Assembly (NCBI RefSeq): GCF_007859815.1
Contig: NZ_SJPH01000004.1
Location: 1-64,000, forward strand
Reading direction: 5' to 3'
From: Botrimarina hoheduenensis
GTDB taxonomy: Bacteria > Planctomycetota > Planctomycetia > Pirellulales > Lacipirellulaceae
Length of the DNA stretch: 64,000 bases
Shown in pieces: positions 8,374 to 17,911 of this stretch. Below the pieces are notes generated by a model. It saw only the letters and a program-made list of their open reading frames with translations. It had not been told where the DNA came from and searched no databases. Position 1 is the stretch's first letter; every line of letters starts with the position of its first letter. The translations under genes and the position numbers were made by a program.

Positions 8374-9008
8374 TCGGCCTCTCCTGCGGGTCGAGGGCGA
8401 TCGCGGTCGGTCGTTAGGAGGAACTGGTCGAACTCGAAACCATCCTCCCGCATCGAGAACGACACCGTGTGCCTGCCCGACGACGGAATGTCGAGGTAGA
8501 TGGCGTGGGGGACACCGCAGTGCTCCTTGGGAGTGCGCTGCTTGCTTTCCCACCACCAACGATTCTTTCCTTCGCACCACTGCATCCGCTGGCCTGTGGC
8601 GGGCCACTCGCCGTTGAGGCCGACGTGGATGCCATTGTCTTCGCTGCCAGTCGAGTAGGCGCGGCCCCAGACGTAGTAGCGGCCCGCTTCGGGGAAATCG
8701 ACCTCGTAATCGATGACGGCGACGACGCCCGGCTCGTCAGAGAAGTTGACTCCCTTCGTGAGTTTGTCGGCGTGCGTCCGTCGCGTGTCGGGCAACAACT
8801 CAACGTAGGCTTTGCCGCTAGCGCCGTCGAGGTGCGGCGGATCGCCGTCATTCCCTTCCGATGCGGTCGAGTCGGCGCTGATGACACACCACTGACGGTG
8901 ATCGCTGTTCGACTGCGCGGTGAAACACTCTGCTTCCACGAAGATATCGACCGCCGAGACGCGGCCAGCGACGAACAAGAGGGCAAGGCACGCAAGCCAG
9001 TAACGCAT
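8370..9008 (-). CDS. Secreted protein with sugar-binding-like beta-sandwich
   Basis: About 212 residues from the ATG at 9008, chosen because it gives a clean signal peptide (MRYWLACLALLFVAGRVSA). The mature protein opens VDIFVEAECFTAQ and contains YEVDFPEAGRYYVWGRAYS and SSGRHTVSFSMREDGFEFDQ. These are the typical strands of the carbohydrate-binding-like domain found beside planctomycete glycosidases; the same IEAE-type domain begins the fusion protein at 17912-21292. No catalytic residues are recognised. It is embedded in an otherwise cytoplasmic catabolic operon, overlapping otnK by four bases, so it may capture or deliver substrate outside the cytoplasm. That role is inference. Confidence 0.7.
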   Translation of the reverse strand: MRYWLACLALLFVAGRVSAVDIFVEAECFTAQSNSDHRQWCVISADSTASEGNDGDPPHLDGASGKAYVELLPDTRRTHADKLTKGVNFSDEPGVVAVIDYEVDFPEAGRYYVWGRAYSTGSEDNGIHVGLNGEWPATGQRMQWCEGKNRWWWESKQRTPKEHCGVPHAIYLDIPSSGRHTVSFSMREDGFEFDQFLLTTDRDRPRPAGEAE

Positions 9009-9036
9009 AACGGTTATCCGATGAGGGGAGCAAAAC

Positions 9037-10689
9037 TTAGGGTTCAACGGCGATTGCCCGCACCGGTGAACCGTCGCCGCCGATCACTTTGAGAGGCAGG
9101 GCGATGAATTCGACCCGCTCGCATCGGAGCTGATCGAGATGGCATAACCCCTCGACGATGACGACACCGCCGCGAAACAGCGTCTGGTGGACGGCCGTCA
9201 CCTCGCGTAGGTTATTGACATCGGCAACCGAAGGGGGCTCGACGCCCACCAGGGCGACCCGCTTTGCGACGAGCCACTCGGCTAGTTCCAACGAGAGACG
9301 CGGCAACGCGTTTCGGTAGGCGTCCTCGCCGTGGCGGCGGTGCCAATCGGTCTGCAGCAGCAAGCGCTCCCCCGCGACCACCTCGCCGGCGGCCGCCGCG
9401 AACCGCTCGACCGAGATCAGCTCAGCCGGCTCAACTGGCGTCAGGTCGATGATCCGCGCGGGGCCGCAGCATACCGACAGGTCTTGCTGATCGAGCGTCG
9501 CCGCGCCAGGGAAGAAGTGGCACGGCGCATCGATATGCGTGCCGCAGTGGGAGTAGAGCGTGAGCGTTGTCGCATTCCAACCATCGACTGCAAGGCGCTT
9601 CGCGGGATCGACTTTCGCGCCCGGTAGGTCGGCGTCGATTCCCCGCGATAAATCGACAATCCGCCGCGGCTCCTCTGGTCTCACCGAGCGGCCAGTTCGG
9701 TCAGACTCGTACGCCGCTTCGACCGCCGCCAGCGACCGCAGGTAGTCTTCGCCGGAGGTCTCGAACCGCTCACCCGCGCGAAGCCGTTCGACGAAGTGCC
9801 GCTGTGTCGCGTAGACACAGTCTCCGGCAAAGCCCTCGTCACGCCATTCGTAGGCGTGTTCGACTTCTGGCTCACCGAGCCGTTTGACAAACAGCCGCCC
9901 AGCGCCGTCCAGGCGAATCGTCCCCCCAGTCCCTTCGACGAGCGTGTCGCCGAACGTCAGGCGGGGGTTTTCGTCGGTCGTCTCGTTGTAGCGGTTGGCG
10001 TCCCAAACCGCGACCGCACCGGAAGCGAATCTCACCGTCACCAGCGCGGCGTCTTCGCCGGCGATTGCTGGATTCAACCTCCTGAGGATGGCCGAGACGC
10101 TTTCGATCTCGCCGGCGAGATAGCGGAACGTATCTAGGAAATGGACACCCGTCTCGTGAACCAACAGCCGCGGCATTGTCCGAAAGTACGGCTGCCGAGC
10201 GACATAAGCGTCTTCCCCCCACCCATCGCCCATCCGAGTGTGGACCATGAGGGTGTGCACATCGCCGACGGTGCCTGTGTCGATGAGGCGCTTGGTCTCA
10301 CGCCGCCAAGGCTGGAAGCGGAAGTTCTCGTGCACCATGAAGGGGACGCCGTGTGCGGCGGCGACGACCCGCTCGGCGCCGGCTCGGTCGTCGGCGAGCG
10401 GCTTCTGGCAGAGGATGGCGACGCCCCAAGCCGCGCACCTCTCGACGAGCTCGAGCTTGCCGGGTGGAGGCGTGATGAGATCGACAAAGTCGGGACGGAC
10501 GGCGTCCAGCGCCTCGGCGGCGTCGGTGAACCAGCTCGCCGCGCCGACCGCCTCGGCGGCGCGGCGGGCGCGTGACTCGTCGCGATCGCAGACCGCTTCG
10601 ATCCGCACGTCGTCCATCCTGCGCCATGCGTCGAAGTGGAAGCGGGCAAAATAGCCGGCACCGATCGTCAGCCCTCGCAGCGGCGTCAT
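9037..10689 (-). CDS. Fusion: Gfo/Idh/MocA oxidoreductase + cyclase/kynurenine-formamidase-like domain
   Basis: A 550-residue protein with two domains. Residues 1 to about 335 form a Gfo/Idh/MocA dehydrogenase: TIGAGYFARFHFDAW (NAD Rossmann start), CQKPLADD with the catalytic Lys near 96, and LLVHETGVHFLDTFRYLAG. From about 340 a second domain starts at RRIVDLSRGIDADLPG. It shows the metal-binding HCGTHIDAPCHFFPG of the cyclase (PF04199-type, kynurenine formamidase-like) family, then VALVGVEPPSVAD and EGLCHLDQL. Gfo/Idh enzymes oxidise sugar hydroxyls and cyclases hydrolyse lactones or amides, so one chain might oxidise a sugar to a lactone and then open it. The start overlaps the MFS gene stop. 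Confidence 0.83.
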   Translation of the reverse strand: MTPLRGLTIGAGYFARFHFDAWRRMDDVRIEAVCDRDESRARRAAEAVGAASWFTDAAEALDAVRPDFVDLITPPPGKLELVERCAAWGVAILCQKPLADDRAGAERVVAAAHGVPFMVHENFRFQPWRRETKRLIDTGTVGDVHTLMVHTRMGDGWGEDAYVARQPYFRTMPRLLVHETGVHFLDTFRYLAGEIESVSAILRRLNPAIAGEDAALVTVRFASGAVAVWDANRYNETTDENPRLTFGDTLVEGTGGTIRLDGAGRLFVKRLGEPEVEHAYEWRDEGFAGDCVYATQRHFVERLRAGERFETSGEDYLRSLAAVEAAYESDRTGRSVRPEEPRRIVDLSRGIDADLPGAKVDPAKRLAVDGWNATTLTLYSHCGTHIDAPCHFFPGAATLDQQDLSVCCGPARIIDLTPVEPAELISVERFAAAAGEVVAGERLLLQTDWHRRHGEDAYRNALPRLSLELAEWLVAKRVALVGVEPPSVADVNNLREVTAVHQTLFRGGVVIVEGLCHLDQLRCERVEFIALPLKVIGGDGSPVRAIAVEP

Positions 10690-11960
10690 TGTGAGACCTC
10701 CGCCGGTTCATCAAGCAACGGGCTTCGCGGATCGAGCTGCAACCAGCATACGACCGCGACGAGATTCAACCCCGCCGCGACGTAGAAGAACGTGCTGGTA
10801 GCGCCCGACCAGTCCTTCAGGTAGGCGTAGGCGAGCGTCGTGAGGAAGCCGCCAACATTGCCCGCCATGTTCATGGTGCCCGAGACGACGCCCGAGTGCC
10901 GCTTGCCGATGTCCATACAGAACGACCAGCTGGGGGCGAGCGTCATGTCGGCGCCGAAGATCGCCAAGCAGAACCACGCCACGGCAGAGAAGACCTCGGT
11001 CTGCTGCATGCTCATCAGAACGCCGAGCGTCGCCAGGGCGAACCCCGCCGCTGCGGGGACCTGGCGTGAGAGCTTCCACGCGCCGCCGCGGTAGAGGCGG
11101 TCGATCAGCCACCCCGAGAACCAATTGCCGATCGCCCCCGCCACTAGCGGCGCCGACGCGTACCATCCCGCCTCGACGCTCCCCAGGTCGAACTTGGTCT
11201 TCAAGTGCGGGAACCAATGCGTCAGGCAGAAGAAGAAGGTGAAGTTGGACGCGAAGTACTGCAGGCATAACAGACCAACGCGGCCCGAACGCATCAGGTC
11301 GCCGGTGGTGATCGGCCTGCCGTCCGCAACGCCGACCGACCCGCTCTGCTGGCGACTGGCTTGGATGTAGGCGAGCTCTGCGGGCGTTACGGAGCGGTTC
11401 TGCTCGGGCTCGTCTCGAAACCAGAGCCACCAGAACACCGCCCAGCCGATGCCAACGACCATCAGCACCGCGAAGCTGGCGCGCCAGCCGAGTGTCTGCA
11501 ACAGCCAAGCGACGCCCGGCAGCGCAAGGGCGGCGCCCAACCGCGAGCCTGAAAAGTTGATCCCTTGCACCAAACCGCGCTCCTGCATCGGGATCCAAGA
11601 GAACGCCGCCCGCGCCATCCCGGGGAAGGCCCCCGCCTCGCCGGCGCCGAAGGCCAGCCGCGCCGCGAGCAGCGACGCGTAGTTGAAGGCCGCCCCGGTC
11701 AGCCCGGTAAAGACCGACCACAGCACGACGATCGCCGTGAGGAGGCGCCGGGGGCCGTACTTGTCCGCGAACCACCCGCCGGGCGTCTGGAACACCGCAT
11801 AGCCGAGCGAGAACGCGCCGAGGACCCAAGCCCACTGCTTGTCGGTGAGCGACAACTCGCCGACGATCGAGTCCTTCGCTGCGGAGATGCACGCCCGATC
11901 GACGTACAACAGTACTGACAACGCGAACGTGCCAAATACGAACCAGGCGCGTGATGGCAT
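10686..11960 (-). CDS. MFS transporter, anion:cation symporter (sugar-acid) family
   Basis: About 424 residues with twelve hydrophobic segments. The start at 11960 (MPSRAWFVFGTFALSVLLYVDRAC) is preferred because the upstream 92 codons lack family features. The MFS motif is visible as GGWFADKYGPRRLLT after TM2. The layout, with RACISAAKDSIVGELSL near the N-terminus and RAAFSWIPMQERGLVQGIN, is that of the ACS family. That family imports hexuronates, galactonate, tartrate and similar acids. As first gene of the operon it probably imports the sugar acid that the following enzymes degrade. Its stop overlaps the next start (ATGA, 10686-10689). Confidence 0.85.
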   Translation of the reverse strand: MPSRAWFVFGTFALSVLLYVDRACISAAKDSIVGELSLTDKQWAWVLGAFSLGYAVFQTPGGWFADKYGPRRLLTAIVVLWSVFTGLTGAAFNYASLLAARLAFGAGEAGAFPGMARAAFSWIPMQERGLVQGINFSGSRLGAALALPGVAWLLQTLGWRASFAVLMVVGIGWAVFWWLWFRDEPEQNRSVTPAELAYIQASRQQSGSVGVADGRPITTGDLMRSGRVGLLCLQYFASNFTFFFCLTHWFPHLKTKFDLGSVEAGWYASAPLVAGAIGNWFSGWLIDRLYRGGAWKLSRQVPAAAGFALATLGVLMSMQQTEVFSAVAWFCLAIFGADMTLAPSWSFCMDIGKRHSGVVSGTMNMAGNVGGFLTTLAYAYLKDWSGATSTFFYVAAGLNLVAVVCWLQLDPRSPLLDEPAEVSQ

Positions 11961-12678
11961 AGCAGCCCGTTGATTTACGGGATTCCACCGAAGCCGGTCA
12001 GAAAAATCGGTGGCCCTGTCCATTCGGTGACTTGTCGGCTCCGGCAGATCCCCGAGTTGTGATCGATATCTTCGCTCCGCATCGCAAAACCAGCAACTTC
12101 TCCTGACACCCGGTGCCCGGAACGCAAAACGGGCTGCTACGTCGCTAACCTCCCGCTCATGCAGCATCTGTTTGAACGCAGGGATCGAGTCGCAGCATTG
12201 GCCTCCAGTCAGCACCCAAAGGATGCTGGGACGCAAGAACGACTAGGATTGCTGCGACTAGGCAGTTAGAGACCGCTGCTACAACCCCGAGTATGGCGGC
12301 GAATCGATTTAAAACGTACAGGTCCTCTGATTAGATGGGCCTTGCCGCCCTGACGAGGACACCGCACCGAAGCGTCGATTCTGGGGCGGATCCAGTCGAG
12401 GCCGCTGGCCGTTTGGAGATTGTATACCATGGGCGATTGGGAGTAAAGTGACCTGGAAGATAGGTCTCTTCCAAACCAGCGGTGACGGCTCTGCGCCACG
12501 AAACAGACGCAGATCGCACAGTCAGTCGCGGGGAGGGCTAGCACCGCGCGACGTACGACCTCCGACGCCTGACCCGCGATGCCATGATCCAGGATCGCTG
12601 CAGCCACACCCTCTCCCTGTAGAAGCCTGCTCAACTAGATCCACAACACTGAAGCCGATACCCACTCCCGCCAGGTTC
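11961..12678. other. Divergent intergenic region (sugar-acid operon / GH2)
   Basis: This 718-bp stretch separates the minus-strand transporter operon from the plus-strand GH2 gene and must hold both promoters. Open frames extend into it from both genes but lose family similarity. The minus-strand extension (11961-12236) and plus-strand extension (12448-12678) show no recognisable domain. No clear operator, riboswitch or RNA gene was identified. Confidence 0.5.
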
Positions 12679-15195
12679 ATGCAGAGCACTTATTTAGTTT
12701 TAGTGATCGCATCCATCGCCTGCTGGCAATGCTCCGCTATCGCAACAGAATCCATCGACTTCAACCGCGATTGGCGGTTCCGTCTCGGCGAGCTCGATGC
12801 CGCCGCGCCCGACTTTGCCGACGACGCTTGGCGAGTCCTTGACCTCCCGCACGACTGGTCGGTCGAGTCTTCGTTCAGCGAAGGCCTAGAGGGTTGTACC
12901 GGCTACCTGCCCGGCGGCGTCGGCTGGTACCGCAAGACCCTCGATCTCGACTTGGGTGAAGATCAGGTCGCGTACCTCTGCTTCGACGGCGTGTACAACC
13001 GCTCGAGGGTTTGGCTGAACGGCCAGGAGCTCGGGTTCCACCCGTATGGCTACTCCCCGTTTCACTACGAGATCACCTCCGAATTGCTACGTCCGGGAGC
13101 GCCGAGCGTAGTCGCGGTACGGGTCGATCACTCACGCTACGCCGATAGTCGCTGGTACACCGGTTCTGGCATCTATCGCGACGTCAAGCTGCGGGTGTGC
13201 AATCGCCTGCACGCGCCCGTCGATGGCGTCTATGTGACTACGCCCAAGGTTGGGGAGTCCGATGCGACAGTCGCTATCGAGACTACGGTAAGAAACGCCT
13301 ACGTCTCTCCAAAGTCATTCCGTGTCGTGACGCGCGTGGTCGGCCCCAACGGGGAAGTTGTCTCCTCTGGATCGACCGATGGAACCCTGAACGCCAACTC
13401 GGAACATGTCTTCTCCCAGACGATATCTGTGCAGCTGCCTCGTCTTTGGAGCCCGCGAACGCCCGAGCTGTACACGGCACAGACTTCGATCGAGGTCGCC
13501 GGCGAGACCCTCGATCGCCGAACGACGCGCTTCGGCATCCGATCAATTCGCTTCGACGCGGACCGGGGGTTCTTTCTGAACGGGGAGTCGCTTCGGATCC
13601 AAGGCGTCTGCCTGCACCACGACGGAGGTGCGGTCGGCGCCGCCGTACCGGCAGCGGTGTGGCGCCGCCGCTTGCTCGCACTCAAAGAGGGCGGCTGTAA
13701 TGCCGTGCGGTCGGCCCACAATCCTCCTTCTCCAGAGTTCCTTGACCTGTGCGACGAGCTCGGCTTACTCGTTCAAGACGAGTTCTACGACGAGTGGGAT
13801 TACCCGAAAGACAAACGACTCAACATGCAGGAGAAGTCGGTAGACCCGATCACCCGCGGTCACCACGATCACTTCCAGGAGTGGGCCGAGCGTGACTTGA
13901 AGGCGACCGTGCTCCGGGACCGCAACCATCCCTGTGTGTTCCAATGGAGCATCGGCAACGAAATCGAATGGACCTATCCCGGATACCGGACGGCCTCGGG
14001 CTACTTCGACGCCGACGCTGGCGGGAATTACTTTTGGGATCCACCGCGCATCGAGCCGGAAGAAGTACGGCGACGCATCGAAACAGCCGACCCCCCCGAA
14101 TACATCCTCGCCGAAACGGCGAAACGGTTAGCTGCTTGGACGCGGGAACTCGATCGCACGCGGCCGATCACCGCCAATTGCATCTTACCAAGCGTGAGCC
14201 ACGTTTCGGGTTACGCCGACGCTCTTGACCTTGTTGGGTACAGCTACCGCCGCGTTGTCTACGACTACGCCCAACGTCACTTCCCAGACAAGCCGATCAT
14301 GGGCACGGAGAATCTGGGGCAGTGGCACGAGTGGAAGGCCGTCCTCGAGCGGCCGCGCGTGGCCGGGGTCTTCCTCTGGACCGGCGTCGACTACTTGGGC
14401 GAAGCGAACGGGCGCTGGCCGCAGAAGGGGCTTCGATGCGGATTGCTCGATACGGCGGGTTTCACCAAGCCGTCGTACCACATGATGAAATCCCTTTGGA
14501 CAAGCGAGCCCTGCGTTTACCTGGCGACAAGCCTCTTGTCAGAGTCAGACTATCAGCTCGATGAAGCCGCGGGACGCGTGACTGAGAAGTCGCCTGGAGC
14601 ATGGCAGCAGAGGACCTGGGAATGGCACGCGGTCAATCGGCACTGGAACTACGCGGCCGGCGAGACGGTGGTCGTTGAGGCGTACGCCAATGCCGATCGC
14701 CTCGAGTTGTTGCTCAACGGTCGGTCCCTAGGAGTCCAGAGCCTTTCTGACTTCCCAGACCGGATCTTCAAGTGGGCCGTACCCTTCGAGCCCGGCGAGT
14801 TGGTGGTGACGTCGGCGTCGGGCGCCGCGCGAGACGCGCTGCGTACCGCGGGGCCTCCAGCACGAATGAAGCTCGAGATTGACCGCGGGCGCATCGCACC
14901 AGACGGCAGAGACGTGGCCCACGTCGTCGCTCAGATCACCGATGAGAAAGGGGTCCCGGTCCGAACCAGCGACCGAGAGGTCAGCTTTCGAGTCGATGGG
15001 CCGGCTCAGTTGATAGGCGTCGACAACGGCTCGCTGACGACGATTGAGAGCTTTCAGTCCGACCGCGTTCCGACGCACCAAGGACGCTGCCTCGGTATCG
15101 TGCGTTCAACTCGCAGCGCCGGCGAAGTCACCTTCCGGGCGAGCACCGAAGGTCTGCCGGACGCAGTCGCCGTCATTAGGGTGGGAGACGATTGA
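12679..15195 (+). CDS. Glycoside hydrolase family 2 (beta-galactosidase-like), secreted
   Basis: About 838 residues from the ATG at 12679, which begins a signal peptide ([20 protein letters not shown]). The GH2 N-terminal sugar-binding domain starts at about 27 ([25 protein letters not shown]). An Ig-like domain and a TIM barrel follow. The acid/base Glu is in [11 protein letters not shown] (about E428) and the nucleophile Glu in [11 protein letters not shown] (about E544). A DUF4982-like region and a C-terminal Ig-like domain ([16 protein letters not shown]) complete the protein. GH2 members cleave beta-galactosides, beta-glucuronides or beta-mannosides; the neighbouring sulfatases and GH16 favour a galactan substrate, which is inference. 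It is convergent with the next gene. Confidence 0.88.
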   Translation: MQSTYLVLVIASIACWQCSAIATESIDFNRDWRFRLGELDAAAPDFADDAWRVLDLPHDWSVESSFSEGLEGCTGYLPGGVGWYRKTLDLDLGEDQVAYLCFDGVYNRSRVWLNGQELGFHPYGYSPFHYEITSELLRPGAPSVVAVRVDHSRYADSRWYTGSGIYRDVKLRVCNRLHAPVDGVYVTTPKVGESDATVAIETTVRNAYVSPKSFRVVTRVVGPNGEVVSSGSTDGTLNANSEHVFSQTISVQLPRLWSPRTPELYTAQTSIEVAGETLDRRTTRFGIRSIRFDADRGFFLNGESLRIQGVCLHHDGGAVGAAVPAAVWRRRLLALKEGGCNAVRSAHNPPSPEFLDLCDELGLLVQDEFYDEWDYPKDKRLNMQEKSVDPITRGHHDHFQEWAERDLKATVLRDRNHPCVFQWSIGNEIEWTYPGYRTASGYFDADAGGNYFWDPPRIEPEEVRRRIETADPPEYILAETAKRLAAWTRELDRTRPITANCILPSVSHVSGYADALDLVGYSYRRVVYDYAQRHFPDKPIMGTENLGQWHEWKAVLERPRVAGVFLWTGVDYLGEANGRWPQKGLRCGLLDTAGFTKPSYHMMKSLWTSEPCVYLATSLLSESDYQLDEAAGRVTEKSPGAWQQRTWEWHAVNRHWNYAAGETVVVEAYANADRLELLLNGRSLGVQSLSDFPDRIFKWAVPFEPGELVVTSASGAARDALRTAGPPARMKLEIDRGRIAPDGRDVAHVVAQITDEKGVPVRTSDREVSFRVDGPAQLIGVDNGSLTTIESFQSDRVPTHQGRCLGIVRSTRSAGEVTFRASTEGLPDAVAVIRVGDD

Positions 15196-15386
15196 CGCGG
15201 AGGGTAGTCCCGCTATCACATCAAGTGATGGAACGTCGCACCACTTCACATTTGGCGACTCCCACCCGCCTACTGCGTCGCCGGTACACCGGCGTTGTTG
15301 ATGACCGGATCCAGATCGATGCCCCCGAGCTGTCAAGCGATCCGCGAGCACACCGATCGAAGTCTCTTGTGTAATGCCCAAACCGG

Positions 15387-17306
15387 CTACTTTGCCCCGA
15401 TGCCGGGAGGCGCGGAAAGCTGGCCGTACGCGCTCGCAGGAGGAATCATGCCGTCGGGGATCGAGATCCGTTTGTCGTCGGCTCCGCCGGCGAAGTTGCT
15501 CAGGCTGTAGCTGTTCGGCAGCGACCAATCGCACTCAATCCGTCCATCCCCCAGAACGATGTTCCCGAGCTTCTCGCGGAACCAGAGGGCGAGGTCGTGG
15601 TACTCCACCGTGTACGCGACGTTCCGTCGCTCGAGTGGGTCGGCGCGGAGGTCGTATAAGGCCAGATCGGCGTCGCGGGGTTTGCAAGTGAGCGCCCACC
15701 GAACGTCGTCGTTCAGCAACGGGGCTTGCCCTACCGTCCGCCGGTCGCGTGTCCGCATCGAGAAAGCAAAGTCATCCGTCCGCAGGTAGGCGCGGTGCCC
15801 GCAGACGAGGTTCATCTCGCCAAGAATGTACTCACGCTCCGGAACCTGTCCTTCGACGACCTGAGCCAGGTCGTCGCCGTCGAGGTAGTCGAAGTCCGGA
15901 AGGGAGACATCGACGCCCCCGGCGGCAGCCACGGTCGGGAAGAAGTCGACGTACTCGACCATGCCGTCATGGACGCTGCCCGGCGGGAACCGCTGCACAT
16001 CCGACGACACGACGATCGCCGCCCCAGAGACCGACTGCCTCCAGGGACCGAACTTGGCCATGACGCCCTGCTCGCCGAGGTGCCAACCATGATCACCGAT
16101 CGTTAGGACGATCAAGTAACCCCGGCCGGTCCGCTCGCTGTAACGCTTGAAAGCGTCGACCGCCTGACCGATGAGCGAGTCTCCGTACGCCGCGAAAGCG
16201 TAGTAGTCCCGGATCGCTTGGAGCTTCTCCGCGGGCCGCATGCGATCGGTCTTCGACTCCAGGTAGGCCTCAACGAGTTGGCTTGGCAACGCCGCCAACT
16301 CGTCAGCATCGAACTCCGGCAAGCGATAACTCCGCTCTCGGAATCGCTCTCGGAAGCTCTGCGGCGGAAGGACTGGGGTGTGCGGCAAGTGGAAACCCAG
16401 ATTGACGAAGAGCGGTTTGTCGGTGTCCGCGCCTTCGACCTCTTTGCTCCACAGCGTTTTGTAGCGTTCGCCCGCGTGCTGGAGGTGATTCTGGAACTCC
16501 TTCACGATGTAGGCGTCAACCGTCTCGCCCGCGGGCTTCGGATTAACGCCGCCGAGGATCAAACCGGTGTTCACCATGGTGTACGCGCGAAGGATGTCGA
16601 ACTCTTCCTCGACGGCGCGCTTGGCGTTGTGCTCTTTCGCATTCAGCAAACGGTCCGCTCTACTCAGGGTGTACCGCTTCACGCGTCCGTCCGGGTAATG
16701 GACCGTCTCGGTGGCGTCTTTCCGCAAGAGGATCGCGTCAACCAGCCCGTACGCTCCCGTAGAGACGAGGTCGCCGATCCCGTTTCTCTCCAGATCGCTC
16801 TCGTAGTCGATCTCGAAGTCGAAGAGCGTTGGCGTGCCGCGCCGGCTTGAGCCCCGCGGCGTAACGCCGAGGTGACGCTTGCCAATAATCGCTGTGTGGT
16901 ATCCAGCGTCCCGCATCACTTGCGGCACCGTGGGCCGGGCGAAGTCAGCCTCTTGATGCGTCTGCTCCCAACCGTACTTGCCGTTTCGGAAGGGATACCG
17001 GCCGGTGATCATCGATGCCCGCGATGGGCCGCAGGCCGGGGAGTTGCAGAACGCCCGCGTGAAGAGGACGCCTTCGCTCGCGAGCGCGTCGATGTTCGGT
17101 GAGGACACGTAGCCGAGCGGGCTCTCGCTCTTTCCGGTCGTCGCCCGGTTATACGCCTCAACCGAGTCCGCCCGATGGTCATCCGTGACAATCCACAGGA
17201 TGTTCGGCTGCGAGGCCTGCGTCGAGCCGATCGACAGAAGGGCGACCAATGCCACGATGCAAGCTGTCGGGTTACACGCCAGCACGTAGACCATCAGGTG
17301 TCTCAT
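15387..17306 (-). CDS. S1-family sulfatase (iduronate-2-sulfatase-like), exported
   Basis: 639 residues. A hydrophobic N-terminal export signal (ACIVALVALLSIGSTQAS) precedes the sulfatase core, which begins [20 protein letters not shown] with metal-binding Asp residues. The formylglycine motif is [15 protein letters not shown] (C-x-P-S-R, Cys about 92), which must be oxidised by a maturation enzyme not seen in the window. Later blocks include [34 protein letters not shown] (metal-binding D-H) and LYDLRADPLERRNVAY. It belongs to the same type as the protein at 26184-28094; both carry the rare GDGRIECDW tail motif. It probably desulfates an algal glycan in the periplasm or outside the cell. Confidence 0.9.
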   Translation of the reverse strand: MRHLMVYVLACNPTACIVALVALLSIGSTQASQPNILWIVTDDHRADSVEAYNRATTGKSESPLGYVSSPNIDALASEGVLFTRAFCNSPACGPSRASMITGRYPFRNGKYGWEQTHQEADFARPTVPQVMRDAGYHTAIIGKRHLGVTPRGSSRRGTPTLFDFEIDYESDLERNGIGDLVSTGAYGLVDAILLRKDATETVHYPDGRVKRYTLSRADRLLNAKEHNAKRAVEEEFDILRAYTMVNTGLILGGVNPKPAGETVDAYIVKEFQNHLQHAGERYKTLWSKEVEGADTDKPLFVNLGFHLPHTPVLPPQSFRERFRERSYRLPEFDADELAALPSQLVEAYLESKTDRMRPAEKLQAIRDYYAFAAYGDSLIGQAVDAFKRYSERTGRGYLIVLTIGDHGWHLGEQGVMAKFGPWRQSVSGAAIVVSSDVQRFPPGSVHDGMVEYVDFFPTVAAAGGVDVSLPDFDYLDGDDLAQVVEGQVPEREYILGEMNLVCGHRAYLRTDDFAFSMRTRDRRTVGQAPLLNDDVRWALTCKPRDADLALYDLRADPLERRNVAYTVEYHDLALWFREKLGNIVLGDGRIECDWSLPNSYSLSNFAGGADDKRISIPDGMIPPASAYGQLSAPPGIGAK

Positions 17307-17911
17307 CGGTCATAAGATGAAAAGTGCAACGCGAATCGGGCGCGCCGAGCCAACTCGAGCAAGGTAACGGTTCCGCAGCCCGGCGATCGGAGACGGCGGG
17401 TCTGCTGTCAAGTCAGTGAGCGAATCGCACGTCGCAAGCATTGCGTCGGACAGGGTGCGACGCCCCCCACCGGCAGAATCGAGGCAGCAGCGGTATCGGG
17501 TGTGCGTTGCTGATTGTGTGCAGCACATTCGCTCCGCACAACTAACTCCCAAGATCGAGCACCTCATGAACCCAACCTTTTGCTGCTGAGACACTCGCAA
17601 GCCGCCCTGATCGGCTTCCCGAAAATCACCGATTTGTCGTCGATCTCCGCCGCCCACCGGGCCGAACGCGATACGGTGCGCAGCGTTCTTGACGCCGTGC
17701 CGTTCGGCGCCGGACGCTCCCGGATCGTCGCCTAGCGTTCAAGGATCAGGGTACGGTCCGGCCAATCGGACAATGGGTCGCGCAGAAGCGAGGAAAGGCG
17801 TCTTGAAACGCTGTAGGATCGCCTATTCAAACGTCACGGTCATTGGGCCGCACCTCGTGTGTCGCTAGCCGTATGCTCGGCTTTGCGTTCGCACGCGGGT
17901 GCGGCTCCGGG
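17307..17911. other. Intergenic region, nothing recognised
   Basis: This 605-bp gap lies between two minus-strand genes, the sulfatase and the FAD/GH29 fusion. It must contain the sulfatase promoter and the 3' end of the fusion transcript. Open frames of up to 115 codons exist, but their predicted products are cysteine- and arginine-rich without any recognisable motif. I see no strong terminator or RNA gene. Confidence 0.45.

Noticed and set aside
8374..8607. N-terminal extension of the OtnK-like kinase
   Set aside because: The extra 78 residues lack family similarity and overlap the secreted protein gene. The GTG at 8373 forms a GTGA overlap with that gene's stop and is directly followed by the conserved kinase start.
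15196..15386. Possible gene remnant between GH2 and sulfatase
   Set aside because: A short minus-strand reading ending DPVINNAGVPATQ looks protein-like but is too short and matches no family I can name.
17310..17657. 115-codon minus-strand open frame
   Set aside because: Its composition is unlike neighbouring genes and it has no motif. It probably overlaps the sulfatase promoter.
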